A stretch of DNA of 64,000 nt, taken from NCBI GenBank assembly GCA_023105745.1, contig JALGQZ010000020.1:2922501-2986500 (forward strand), written 5' to 3'. Below, piece after piece: positions 34,111 through 45,255 of the stretch. The position numbers and the translations under genes are program-made. The notes beneath the pieces are model-generated. The model was not told the origin of the DNA. It worked only from the letters and a program-made list of their open reading frames with translations, and did not search any database. This stretch comes from Austropuccinia psidii (lineage: Eukaryota; Basidiomycota; Pucciniomycetes; Pucciniales; Sphaerophragmiaceae). Positions within the stretch are counted from its first letter, which is position 1; the number at the start of each line of letters is the position of its first letter.

Positions 34111-35740
34111 TAGTTTGGGCTGTTCATAATCTCCTAAATGGTGGTTTATGAGTTTGGTTTGAATTTCTTTTGTGTCAAGTGAGTTGATTGAGCTTCCTTC
34201 TTCTGTTGTCAAATTTTTAAGCTGGTTGATAACTTTGGGTGACATGATAAGAACTTTCTCTAAGGTGAGATTCATTTTCTGATCCAAAAACTTTTTGATA
34301 ATTTGACTCATAACCTCTTGAAATTCTGTGTGTTCTTGCTTGATATTGTTGTTTTTAAAAGTATTTTGAGTCAATTCCAGCTTCTTTCCAGAATCCTGTT
34401 TTTCTTTAACTTCTGGGATAACTCCTTCTTCCTCTTTGAACTCTTGAAGTTTCTTGAATTTAGTGGGAATAATTGTTTTCTCCACTGTACCATGTTCATC
34501 TTCAATATAGGCTCCAGGTATGTGTGGCTTCTTTTTTAGTGGTGTTTCCATTGTTTTTGGTGATGATTTTGTTGGTTCTTGACTTGGCTTCTCATTTCTT
34601 GAGGATCTTTGTTTGGTGTTTCTCAATCCATAGTTATTGATAAATGGATCATTTGCTGATGATATAGTTGGTGGCTGCCAGCTTCCCCAATCTTCAATTT
34701 TGGCTATAGCTATTGAAATGTCATTTTTCTTTACTTGTATTAGGTTTACTTCTTTTGGTTGGTGTGGTAATTCTTTGGCTTCATTTTCTTTTCTTCTCTT
34801 GGTAAGTTCTTGTTCTTTTTCAAATTCTTCCACTAACTTCTTTGGTGATATTTTTCCATCTGTTGGTACTCTTTTCCAATTGGAAAACAAAAATCCACCT
34901 CCTTGTCTGCTGACCCATTTCTTATTTTGATCTTCAAATAGGTATTTACATCTATTAACTGAATGTCCTTCCTCCAGACAGTAATAACATTTGACATAAG
35001 GCTTGGGTATGTTTTTTGCTGGTGCATAGGGAACATGCCTTTGTGAGAAGAGGGGTAAATCACTTCTTGGTTTGAACTTTTGATTATTTAGTTGGTTATT
35101 GGTAACCCCATCCATTTGAGGTTTGGATAGACTTTTCAATTATTCCAGTTGAGTAATAAATTTCTTGAAATATTCATTTTCCCCTTGTACCTGCTTTCTA
35201 GTCTCCATTTTTTTTCTTTTAGTGATTCAGTAATTTCCTTCATTTTATTAAAAGCTTCATTCATTCCTGGGAAAGCCTCTTCCTTGATATGAACTTTATT
35301 TTTATTTTAAGTAACATTCCTTCCTGTATCTCTTGATGATGAGAATCTTTTGGTTACTAATATTCTGGCTTCCAATTCTTGTTCAATGTACTTCTTGAGG
35401 ATCTTCATAGGTGGTATAAGGTATCCTCCATCTTCAGCTCTAACCATGAAATCATATTTAATCATTTCCTTTCTCATGGCCCCTTTAATATCAGCTGAAA
35501 TACAATCAAATAAGTCTTCATGGAACATGTTATCTTGAGGAATATACCTGTATCTTAATAAGTAAGTAACAATAGTTTCATATTCTACCATAAGCTTTTT
35601 ATATTGTGATAGACTACCAATTCCTCCATCTTCTTGAGTTTCAGAAAAAAGCTTCATCAGTGAGTCTTTTCTGTATCTTCTTTCAGGTTCAACTCATCCC
35701 CATTTTGTTATGAGATCTTTCTTGAGTTGTGCCCAATTTC
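34111..35740 (-). pseudogene. Ty3 gag of element C, capsid end and zinc knuckle
   Basis: On the minus strand 35657-35307 encodes a capsid segment (MKLFSETQEDGGIGSLSQYK). The frame from 35139 carries an intact CCHC knuckle (CYYCLEEGHSVNRC) and a Lys/Glu-rich linker leading into the protease. There are stops and a frame change between 35307 and 35139. The layout matches element B at 13192-16560, though the residues are clearly diverged, so C is a related but distinct family. Confidence 0.82.
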
Positions 35741-36327
35741 TGTGAGCCTGCAAGCATGTAAACCTTTACCTGCTATACAGACCCCAATTACTTTCTTTAA
35801 ATTTTTGTCTCATTTTCTCTCAATTTTTTGTATAAATTTTAAATAATTAAATTCATATTATTATAATATGAATTAAATCTTGTTGCTATGACTAATCACT
35901 CAATGTGTCATAGTATATGCTCCCACTATGTCATTAATTTTGTTGTTACATTTGCTCCTGTTACCATAGCAAATCTTTCTTCATTCAAAACAGAATTATT
36001 TTACATTGTTTTGATTTCAAATTTGTAATTGCAACATTTAAAGAGGATTAATTCTCTTTGAATTAATCCTCAGATCTCTTACACCAATATATTTTTACAA
36101 TTAAAATCATTTGAATTTTATTTTAGAAATATTAAGCGCTCTCACTTATAAGTGATTCAATTCCCTATTATCATTCATTTCTACTGTTGAAGCCTAAATT
36201 CCAACAGTACATCATTATAAATCAAGTGACGCGTCTATTACTTCAAATAATAGTATTCCACTCTCAATTAGTTTATTAAATTCCTAGTATTTTAGCCTGG
36301 AAGCCACAAAAGAGGCTCCATCTAACA
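35741..36327 (+). mobile_element. Solo LTR inserted in gag of element C
   Basis: The 587-bp segment begins TGTGAGCCTG and ends CATCTAACA, flanked by ATTTC at 35736-35740 and 36328-36332. Removing it restores the gag sequence across the junction. It has TG...CA ends and a 5-bp duplication, as expected for an LTR. No internal sequence is present. Its strand is unknown; plus is given only by the TG...CA reading. It shares only the first TGTGAGCCT with the outer end of the solo LTR in B. Confidence 0.85.
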
Positions 36328-36912
36328 ATTTCCTTCCTCATAACCTGGCATAGCTTCAATTGCATCACTCACCTTTTGGTTTGTTGCCCAAAATGCCATT
36401 TGCATTGCTAGGTCTTCATCTGTTGCCCCTTCAATTTGAGCTATTCTTTCCACTTTCTTGATAAATTTCTCTACTTCTTCTCCATCAAAATTTAGATTGT
36501 AATCTTTTGCCTTAATTTTAACCACAGGTCTTTCTTGTCTTGGAACTTTCTGCTGTAATGGACTTTGGTTATTAGGTGTAGTGACAAACACTCTCCTGGG
36601 AATATTTTGAGTTCTTGGCTCTGCTGCTGGAGTAGAGGTTTCTCTAGGACCAGGTGTAGGTGGTATTGGTGAGTCTTCAGGCCTAACATGCCTTGGTAAT
36701 GTTTGTTCACTTGGACTGGCTCCAGGTGTGTAGAATTTTTGTTCCCTTCTTTTTCCTTTCTTTTTACTTTGTGTTAATAATAAATCTTGCATTTGCTTCA
36801 TATGACTTTGGATGTGTACTGTTTGATCTTCCTCTTCACTTTCTTCTGCATACTGTCCTTCTACAGTATCTTCAGGTAATGGTGGTAAGTCAGATGTTGA
36901 TTGTTGATGCAT
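36322..36912 (-). pseudogene. Ty3 gag of element C, N-terminal part
   Basis: Starting at 36912 (MHQQSTSDLPPLPEDTVEGQ), it has an acidic, Pro-rich N-terminus and then PVVKIKAKDYNLNFDGEEVE and a capsid stretch ending AMPGYEEGN. It parallels KIRPKDYNLWFDGKEVE in B. The solo LTR at 35741-36327 interrupts it; the few bases past 36328 that stay open are LTR sequence. Confidence 0.85.
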
Positions 36913-37312
36913 TTCTACTTGATAAACTGATCCTTTAAATTCTTTTGTACTTCTCTTGTTTTTCCTTGCTTCTTGAATTAACTTGAAGAAAAATCTCCTT
37001 AATTCATCCTTTTCCTTCTGTTCTGTTCTTGGTGTTGCAATGAGTAAATCAATATCCTTGGGTGTTTGATTTTCTGGTATTCCTTCTTTTACTGGATAAT
37101 AAAAATGATATTATTGATTTGAAGATTGTGATGGTGATGATGATTTGCAATGGGATTTGCTTCCAGATTCCAGATTGTATGAGAGTGTTGATGGTTAATT
37201 CTTGATAATGATAATTATTTTTGTGAGTTATATTGATTTGGGTTTCTTCTTTTATTGATGATTGACTGATTATTGAATGTTGAAGTTGAAAGGCCACTGT
37301 TGGGACACCAGA
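36913..37312 (-). other. Element C leader and primer-binding site
   Basis: The untranslated leader on the minus strand runs from the 5' LTR to gag. Just inside the LTR, 37312-37292 reads TCTGGTGTCCCAACAGTGG on the minus strand, matching the primer-binding region of B. Short open frames here have no support. Confidence 0.6.
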
Positions 37313-39174
37313 TGTGGAACTCCTTTTGGTGTGGGATTGGATAAGGCAGTCCTTGAGGGGGAAATCACAGGTAAACAGTTTTGAATTTCTGAAATAATCC
37401 TGTAACCAAGGGTGCTAATGGTGTTTTAGCTGCCCCTCTGAATATACTAAACAATCTCCCTACGGAACTCACAAATCAATTTTTGAGATTGTGAATTTAC
37501 AACTAGAGAAGACTTTTTAGAAGTCTCTATCAGACCTGTTCAATAATCAGCCTAATGATAAAATAACTTCAAAAGATAAATTTGTAGGTGATTTTAGGAT
37601 AATAAAACAATAATTGAGTACAATTAATAATAGATATAATAGTACTGAGTGGTGATTTTAAGTTGTTTTCTTTGTTGAAGGTATTTTATTTTAATGGATA
37701 ATAGCTCAATATGAGAAAAAATTAGTAATAGTGATAATATATAATAATATTGTTTGATAGTTTAAATGGTTGTTGTTGGTAAATAATTTTGATAATATGT
37801 AAAATATATTGTGTGATAATAATAATAGTGATATAGATTTTCTCTAGTGAGAAGAGTATAATATAAATATTTTGTTGAATATGAGTATTTCACTAATAGA
37901 TGAATTTATAATATAGGCAGACCTACTGTTAACTGCAGCTATTTATAAACCACTATTTGGTGTGATTTAATAATAATAATTTCTAGATTAACCTAAAAGT
38001 AAGGGATGAATAATTATTCTCTTTCTTGGCATATAATTATTTGCATTCATGGGGAGAAGAGGAGAAAATGAGAGAGAGAGGTCTCCTTTTATGTTGTGAG
38101 AAGTACCCATGGGCTTTCCATGTAAAGTTTTATTCTTGCCCTTGAGATAATTTTTCTGGTGTAGGTTTTTGTAACAAAAGTCAGATAACCTATCTGTTAT
38201 ACTTCATTAGTAATCTTGCACAGCCTTGAGAGATTAATGCTAGTGTGTAAAATTGGGAATGGTATCATATAACTGAGATATTTTCACCATTTGTTTGGTC
38301 AAAATAAAGGTTGAGATGTTTTGCTTGGTGGGGATTTTGATAAAAATATCAGGTGACTTCTCTTTTGCACTGCTTCAGTCAGCTTGCATAGCCTTGAGGA
38401 ATTAATGCTGGTGAGTAAAGGATGAAGGTGGTGTTATGTGAATAAGCCCTTGTATAATTTTGTTTGCAAGATTTATTTAGTTTCAGGCAATAATGCTGTG
38501 AAATGTGGGGATATCTTCTTGAGTTTTAATTCTTGATTACTGTACTTGCTTTGTGGTTTACAGTTTAGTGTATTCCCCTTGCATGCAGCTAGTTGAAGTT
38601 GAATTGAGTTGTATTTGATGGTCCTGAGGCTGTGTAATGTACAGATGTCATGCATGTGGATTGCATAAACCTTCTTTAAGTTCCTGTATTGTTATTTAAT
38701 TTCAGGTTTTTAGTGGATTTCCCATGTATTGAGTTGAATTGGATACTGTCATATGATCCTTGTGTCACATGAACTGTATTTTGGTTACTTTAATTCTTGG
38801 TAATCTAATCTTCCTGATGGATTTAGAGTGGGTATAATGTTACAATGTTACTTTTCCCATGTAATTTTGAGTTTCTGTATGTATTGAGCCTATTGTTGAT
38901 TCTGTAAGGCTTATATGTAGGTTTTCTTGCATAATTCCATAAGACTGGATTCCCCTATTTTTTATTTAATTGTAGAAATATGTTGTTTATTTATATTCTG
39001 AATGCTAAATTCTGCCATTCCTCCCTACTATTGATGTTGTTCCTGGGTGTGTGTGATTTTTAATCATGTCCTTTGAGTGGTGGTTTCTTGAATTAGTCAT
39101 TTTGATCTTGATTTTACAGCTGTAAATTTTCAAAAAATTTCTTGAAACTGGTCAAAAAGGTATGGAATACCACA
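37313..39174 (-). repeat. Element C 5' LTR
   Basis: In plus reading it runs TGTGGAACTCC...AATACCACA and closely matches 6001-7895. The right flank AGGT (39175-39178) followed by GACAACTCAATCTCATTGG continues the LTR of element A interrupted at 6000. The two copies differ by scattered substitutions and a few indels. Confidence 0.88.
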
Positions 39175-40190
39175 AGGTGACAACTCAATCTCATTGGTCA
39201 GAACTTGCATCCTGTGTCATGTTGCTACACTAAAACTACATGTCTCACTAGCTAAAACCTCTCAACTATGTTTTTTCTAAGCACCCTGTTTTGAGAAGGT
39301 CTATGGAGGCCCAAAAGTTATAAATAGAGGTCCTCTCTCCCTTATTTTTCCCATCATCATGGAACAAGTCCCCACTATCCAGGATCACTACCATCCCTGA
39401 ACTAGCAGGATATCTAGAATAGTAGTAGTGTTTTAGTAGTGAAAAGCTCAGTAGCCTTGCTCAGTAAGCTTAGTATTAGTGAAGAATAGTAGTATATCCA
39501 TAGTAAAAGCTCAGTAGCTCAGTATTAGTGAAGAATAGTAGTATAATCATAGTAAAAGCTCAGTAGCCTTTCTCAGTAGCTTAGTATTAGTGAAGAATAG
39601 TAGTATAAACAGAGCTAAAGCTTAGTAGACTTGCTCAAAAGCTTAGTGTTATTAGCAAAAAAAAAGTAGTAGTGATATAAACTCAGTATTAAAAGAAATC
39701 TAAAAGAATCAAATCCAGTAGTCTTATTATTAGTACTCATATCAAAAAAAATCTTTATAATCAACCTAAAACCATAAAAAAATATATATTCTTATCATTC
39801 TTATTAAAAAAACAAAAAAAATATTCTTATTAGTTTTATTAAAATAACAGAAACCCAAAACATATATATATATATATTATCATCAATTTTATTAAAATAA
39901 AATAAAAAAAATCTTAGTGTGTATTTTATCAGAAATTTTAGATCAGAGTTTTTACTGTAGTGTTATTGATAGGTCTGATTTATATACTGCTGATAAGTAT
40001 TCTCTATCTGTTAAAGCCACAAATCTTATTTTTATTTTGTGATTCTATGTAGGCTTACTATTCAGTATTATTTAGAGGGGCAGCTAATACACCTTAGCAC
40101 CCATGGTTATTGGACAATTCTGAAAGTCAAAACAGACTTACCAATAATTTCCCCCTCAAGGTTCATCCCACACCAAAAGGAGTTCCCACA
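39175..40190 (+). repeat. Element A 3' LTR, right part
   Basis: It continues the LTR from 6000. It matches the right half of the B LTR, with the TATA box near 39320 and the minisatellite at about 39440-39660, and ends AAGGAGTTCCCACA at 40190. What follows is coding sequence of element D, so 40190 is the outer edge of element A. Confidence 0.88.
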
Positions 40191-41100
40191 ATGGGTTTCA
40201 GAAATACTGCTGCAACCTTTTTTTGTCAATTCCAAGGGATAAACCACATACTACATGTCCCAGTGCTTTAATTTCTTTAAATCTAAAATGGCATTTCTTT
40301 AAAGAAATTTTGATGTTGACAGATTGGATTTTGGTCAAAACTCTTGAAAATCTGTTCATATATTCTTCTCAAGCTTTGGAACATACAATAATGTCATCAA
40401 TGTAAATGATTAATCATCCTTCTGAAAGTTCTTCAGGGAAGATTTCATTCATAATTCTTTGGAAGTGTGAATGTGAATTTTTGATACCAAAAGGCATCCT
40501 CAAATACTCATATACTCTACAATGAACAATAATCCTCATGTATTTTCTTGCTCTTGGTGTCACTACATTCTGATGAAATCTTTAAGGGCATCCATAGTGG
40601 TTATATACACTGCTTGAGATATCTGGGTAAGGGCAATTTGGATTTTTGGTATTGGGTACCTGTCTGGAACAGTGTAAGTGTTCAGAGCTCCAAAGTCCCC
40701 AACAATTCTAGATTTGCCATTATGGAATGCCACTATGACTGGTGTAGTTATTTCTACTTCCTCATTATGGCCAACCTTTCTTATTACACCAAGGTATAGA
40801 AGTTCTTTAATATGAATTTCCAGAGCTTCTCTTGATTTAGGACTTGCTGGATATGCAGGTCTTCTTAAGAGTGGTGAATAAGGTCTCTCAATATTAAGGA
40901 TGATGTCAACTTCATGACCAGTAATTTCCCCCAAAGGTTCTTTATCTGATGCAAATGCTTCTCTGTGGTCATATAAAAGGGCAGAAAGTTCATTTTCTTG
41001 ACTATCAGTCAGATGAAGGTTTATTTCAGCTTCATTCAACTGTTCAGATTTGAATCTTTCCAGCTATAAGTTGACCGGTGCTACTTTACCTACTGTAATT
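40191..41100 (-). pseudogene. Ty3 reverse transcriptase fragment of element D
   Basis: The minus strand reads the N-terminal part of RT (KSRIVGDFGALNTYTVPDRY and KIQIALTQISQAVYITTMDA). A one-base shift near 40585 is followed by a frame with LRMPFGIKNSHSHFQRIMNE and LIIYIDDIIVC, containing the YIDD catalytic pair. Two TGA codons interrupt the second part. It is cut at 40191 by element A, so RNase H and integrase lie outside the window. The sequence differs from the RT of A: the catalytic motif is YIDD, not FIDD, and the lineage is distinct. Confidence 0.88.
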
Positions 41101-41768
41101 TTTCCTTTAAATGGTCAAAAGGCAAATTTCTGATGCTTATTGTCTCCAATAGTAAAGTATCTGTCTTTGTTGTTATGTAAGTCTATTCCATACATGATCA
41201 AATAGTCATTTCATAATATAAAATGGGTACTAGAGAAATTTTCCATAACAACAAATTCAACAGTGATTCTTAAATTGCCATTAATATGTGGAAATATGAC
41301 ATTGGTCTCAAAGATTCCCAATTCTTTCATTGTATTATTTGCACTATTGAATTTTATGCCATCAATTGGTAACAATTGGTCTTCAAAGTTTGGTACACAA
41401 GTCTTAAGAAAAGATTTTCCAACACAAGAGCAGAAGGCTCCTGGGTCAAGTAAAAGTTTAGTGGGCTTATTGTCAATTACCACTTCTGATATACGGGAGT
41501 TACCAGCTGTATAACCTTTGCCCCTTTTTGGTTTGGTTTTCATAAGTTGTGCATCTTGAATTTTTGACAAATCAAGTTGAACATTGCTTAATTGTGGTAA
41601 GTGGGAATAATATTCCATGATGTCAAAAGTGACATTGATATTTTCTATATCTTTTGAAGATTCAGAAAATATTGATGACTTATCATTTGAATTTTCTTCA
41701 GTTATATTATCATCTTTTTCAACATCAGGTTCTTTTTCAATGTCAATTTCATTGATTTTCCCCCTCTT
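41101..41768 (-). pseudogene. Ty3 protease region of element D, active-site Thr lost
   Basis: The minus strand contains KRGKGYTAGNSRISE and KLLLDPGAFCSCVGKSFL. The expected DTG of a retroviral-type aspartic protease reads DPG. Two TGA stops (at about 41209 and 41121) and a TAG (about 41066) separate this region from RT. All open stretches of D from 42590 down to 40563 share one frame. The enzyme would be inactive without the Thr and with the stops. Confidence 0.8.
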
Positions 41769-42590
41769 TCAACATGTATTGGCTAAGTGGGTGGTGCTTT
41801 GGAAAAGATGGCACTTTCTGATTACATATGCAGATTTATACTTAACATTATTAGAATTTCCTTTGGGATTTTTGTCCACAGAATCTTTCCAAGGTGTATT
41901 AAACCTTGTTTTGAAATTCACCCTACTAGAACCAATCCTGGTTCTGGTGCTTACTTCTTCTAATATATTAATAATATCTTCTGCTGAAGATTGTTCAGTA
42001 GTCCTGCTTTTGAAAGCATGCTCTAAGTCACCTCCACATTGTCTCATAATCTTTCTGTGGATCATAAATTCTGACATGTCAGGATACAAGGCTGTTAATA
42101 TGTCTTTTTGTTGGCAAAACAATGGTAAAGCTTAGTCTTTATCAGCATTGAAGTTGGCATATTCAAAGGATGCTTTCACTTTAAACCTCCAAGCATCATT
42201 GACCCATTTGTTGATAATTTGGGTTTTCCACCAAGTCCAACTTTGGTGTCCATGTGCTTGTCTTAATTTGATATATCATCTGTGAGCTGATCTGGTAAAC
42301 AAGGTGTTAAATCTTGCTGTTACCAATCTGTCTGGTAATTCAAAGTTTTCTTTGATCATGTCAATACCTCTGATTATTTCCATATGCTCATATTCTCCTT
42401 CACCACTGAAGTGAGGCCATTTCTTAAGTTTTGGTACTTCTTTCAGGAATTCTTGTCCCTTTGATGGTTCCAAGTTATCGAAAGAAGTGGAAAATTCATT
42501 ATTTAACTGTGAGTTTTTAACCTCCAATACTTGTGGATTTGGAATTCTTGTGCCCTCATTCTGATTCAAAGGTGTAGACATTCTTGGCAA
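41769..42590 (-). pseudogene. Ty3 gag of element D
   Basis: The minus strand encodes the capsid (KKWPHFSGEGEYEHMEIIRG, FTRSAHRWYIKLRQAHG) and then a nucleocapsid segment. The zinc knuckle reads KCHLFQSTTHLANTC, so the second Cys of C-x2-C-x4-H-x4-C is Phe. In-frame stops lie after GHR near 42276 and as TAA near 42133. It is a distinct family from A, B and C. Confidence 0.82.
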
Positions 42591-43766
42591 GGTGTGAAGG
42601 AATTTTTCAATATCATCAATTTTACTATTGTTACACCTTTGGGAATTTCTGAATTCATGTTGTAAACTTTGTATTGAATTTATTACATTAGTTTATGATT
42701 ATCTTCTGTTTGTGTTAGCTCTTGAGATAGTTCTGTTTGTCTAGTATTATCAGAAGTGATCTGATTCAACTTCATTGTTAATTTTGATATTTCCTCTTGT
42801 GAGGTGTCAAAACACTTTTTCAAGGAAATTGTATATGTCTTTACTTCAGTAAATGATTTTGAAATATTCTCAAGAACCCTTTAATTCTCCTCTTTGATAG
42901 TATTTATGGCTTGTTTTATTCTTGTTTCAATTATGTCATTAATATTTAATTTAGAATATTTGTCTGTTAATTCTTTAATAATGGAAGATTGTTTATTTAA
43001 TTTATTCCCAAATGAATTGTCATTATTGGAAGTTTTAATTTCTCTTAAAACGTTTTCAAAACACATGAGTGTTTTATTTATTTGGCTCAGACTTAAGCTA
43101 TTTGTTTTATGATTGTTACAAATGGATTAATGTTTATCAGAAACATGAGTTTTTACATCATTTATAGCTTCATACAACTCTGGGATAGAATCAAAAAATG
43201 TCAGAAATCATTTATGATATTTTAATCTGGATTCCTCCCTTTTATGAAATTCCATCATTTTTCTGGCCATCTGAAATACATTTTCCATGGCATCCTGCTG
43301 AATTTTTGTGATTCTGTAGCACTGGCTGTAAGGTTTTGTGGCTGGTGCCTTGCCTTTTCCTTTTTGTAGAGCTTGTGGCTGCTTTGTAACATTGGAATTG
43401 CTGCTGCTGGCTACTGGGGCTGTTTTTGGCACTTGCTTGGGTGGTGGAGGGTTGTTTTTCCTCCATTTTTCTGTTAAAGGCATCATGTTCTTCTTTTCCA
43501 TCAATGGATGCCATCCATTGAGTAACTTGCAAGTGTATTCAGCTTTCCCACAGATCTGCAAGGATATGGTACTCTTTGTGCTGCAATGCATTGTTGTAAG
43601 CCTTCTGGCTGGCTTTGTAAATGTCCACTGAGGCTTCTTGTGGCGGTGTCAGCTCTTTTTGAAGGTAAAACAGTATTATCAACTTCATAATGACATAATT
43701 AATTAATTTGGAAGTCATCAACTGACCCTTGTCCTTCTGTACCTGATTGGTTTCTGCCATAATCAC
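42591..43766 (-). pseudogene. Element D N-terminal gag region
   Basis: Minus-strand frames at 43766-43539 and 43591-43208 encode NPPPPKQVPKTAPVASSSN and a Lys/Ala-rich linker. 43066-42881 encodes coiled-coil sequence rich in Ile, Asn and Lys. Several stops and frame changes are present. The order (Pro-rich linker, coiled coil, capsid) fits the N-terminal part of gag in this kind of element, but the exact joins cannot be defined. Confidence 0.55.
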
Positions 43767-44300
43767 ATCTATGACCTTTTTGGGAGCTGCTTGAGGGGTT
43801 ATATCTGGCTCCTGATCTGGTTGAAGGCATATTTTATGATTAAAAAGCTTAAAGTAGTAATTTTACATCAAAAACTTACTATTTTCCAAATTCTTTTCTT
43901 TCTGAAGGGTATTACTTATATCCAAGTTAATCAATTCAGAAGAAATTGGTTAAGGTTGATTTTTCTGAATTATAATAACTGTACTATTATGGTCAGAATT
44001 CACAGTACTTGCAGGAATAATGCTTGTTACTGTTGAAGCTGTTTCAATATTTTCTTGTCTTACCACATTTTCAGACACTAAAATTAATGAAAAAAGCCAA
44101 TTGATTAAATAAAAAAGATTTTTTCAAGAGAGAAATGAATAAATAAAGCCTCACTTATAATATGAAAAAAATCATTTTTATGGATTTTTTTGAATTATAA
44201 CTATTTTTTATATGTTTTTAAATTTTTAAATATAAGAAAAAAGATTTGAAAAGAGTAAAAAATTATTTCACAGGTAAAATATCACAGCTGGACCCCCAAA
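43767..44300 (-). other. Element D leader and primer-binding site
   Basis: AT-rich leader. Next to the LTR, 44300-44281 reads TTTGGGGGTCCAGCTGTGAT on the minus strand, the likely primer-binding site. It differs from that of A, B and C. Confidence 0.6.
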
Positions 44301-44830
44301 TGTAAGGTGTAGATATGAAACTTTGATTGAAAAATCAAGTAGTTTTCCTGTCCTCAAAATTTGTATAAAGTAAAAATGATTAAAAAAGAGTATGAAATAG
44401 TATTTTTAAGAGAAAACATGCAAATTTTATTGTTTTTAACCTCATAAGTATAAAACAATAATATTATAAAGATTTATTGTTTTATCAACAGTAAAAATAT
44501 ATCCAAAAATACTCTACAAGAGATATTTAAGGCTACAAAAGAAATTTCTTCAAGAGCAATTTCAATTGGAATTAATTGAGCAAAGAGCTGCAAGCAATTA
44601 ATTAAAGATCAAAGTATTTAAAAAGATATTTAAAGAGAAAACACACCCAAAAGTGACCATAGTGAATTTGGAAACAAAGTGACAAAGCTAACAGTGATGA
44701 AAGATGCTTTAATTCACTTTTGGGGTGGTTCAAGGGGTAAAAGTGATTATAAGAGTTACAAACAATGATTATAATAATGTTTTAACATGGTTAAAAAGTT
44801 TAAAATATAAGGGGGTTAGAATTTTCATCT
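44301..44830 (-). repeat. Element D 5' LTR (recognisable part)
   Basis: It begins TGTAAGGTGTAG in plus reading and matches 14049-14580 for about 530 bp, which identifies the solo LTR in B as the same family. Similarity fades after about 44830, by deletion or rearrangement, so the outer end of this LTR is not seen. Confidence 0.75.
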
Positions 44831-45255
44831 AAAAAATATATGATAAAAAGAGGGAGAACAAATTTTTAAAAGATGGAAGTAAAAAAAACTTGAAATTTGA
44901 GCCAGAAAAAAAAACTGACACAAAACAAGTGCTTAACCAAAAAAAAAAAAACAAGGGATTTTTGGGTGGCCCCAGAAGGATGTGGGGTAGCTCAATAGCC
45001 TTTTTGGGAATGACAGTGCTAGAAATTAGGTCCACCTTAATTGTGATTTCAGAAAGATAGATTTTCCCATCTTCAAAATTGATTTCCAGCACTCCTTGAA
45101 CCACCCAATTAAAAAAAATTCATGAAACTTTTTCACATATTTTCTTAATTCATTTTTGGGCAAGTTTTGAATTTGATATTCATAAATTAACCCTTTTATT
45201 ATAATTTAATATTAATCTCTCCCAAGGTTAGAATTTTGAATTAGAAATGGCTTAA
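44831..45255. other. Unassigned sequence between D and the Harbinger-like element
   Basis: A minus-strand open stretch (45104-44829) reads VQGVLEINFEDGKIYLSEIT and then poly-Phe from homopolymers. I recognise no family. The rest is AT-rich. Confidence 0.3.

Noticed and set aside
44829..45104. Minus-strand frame with VQGVLEINFEDGK
   Set aside because: Half of it is poly-Phe/Lys from homopolymers and I recognise no domain, so it is left as unassigned sequence.
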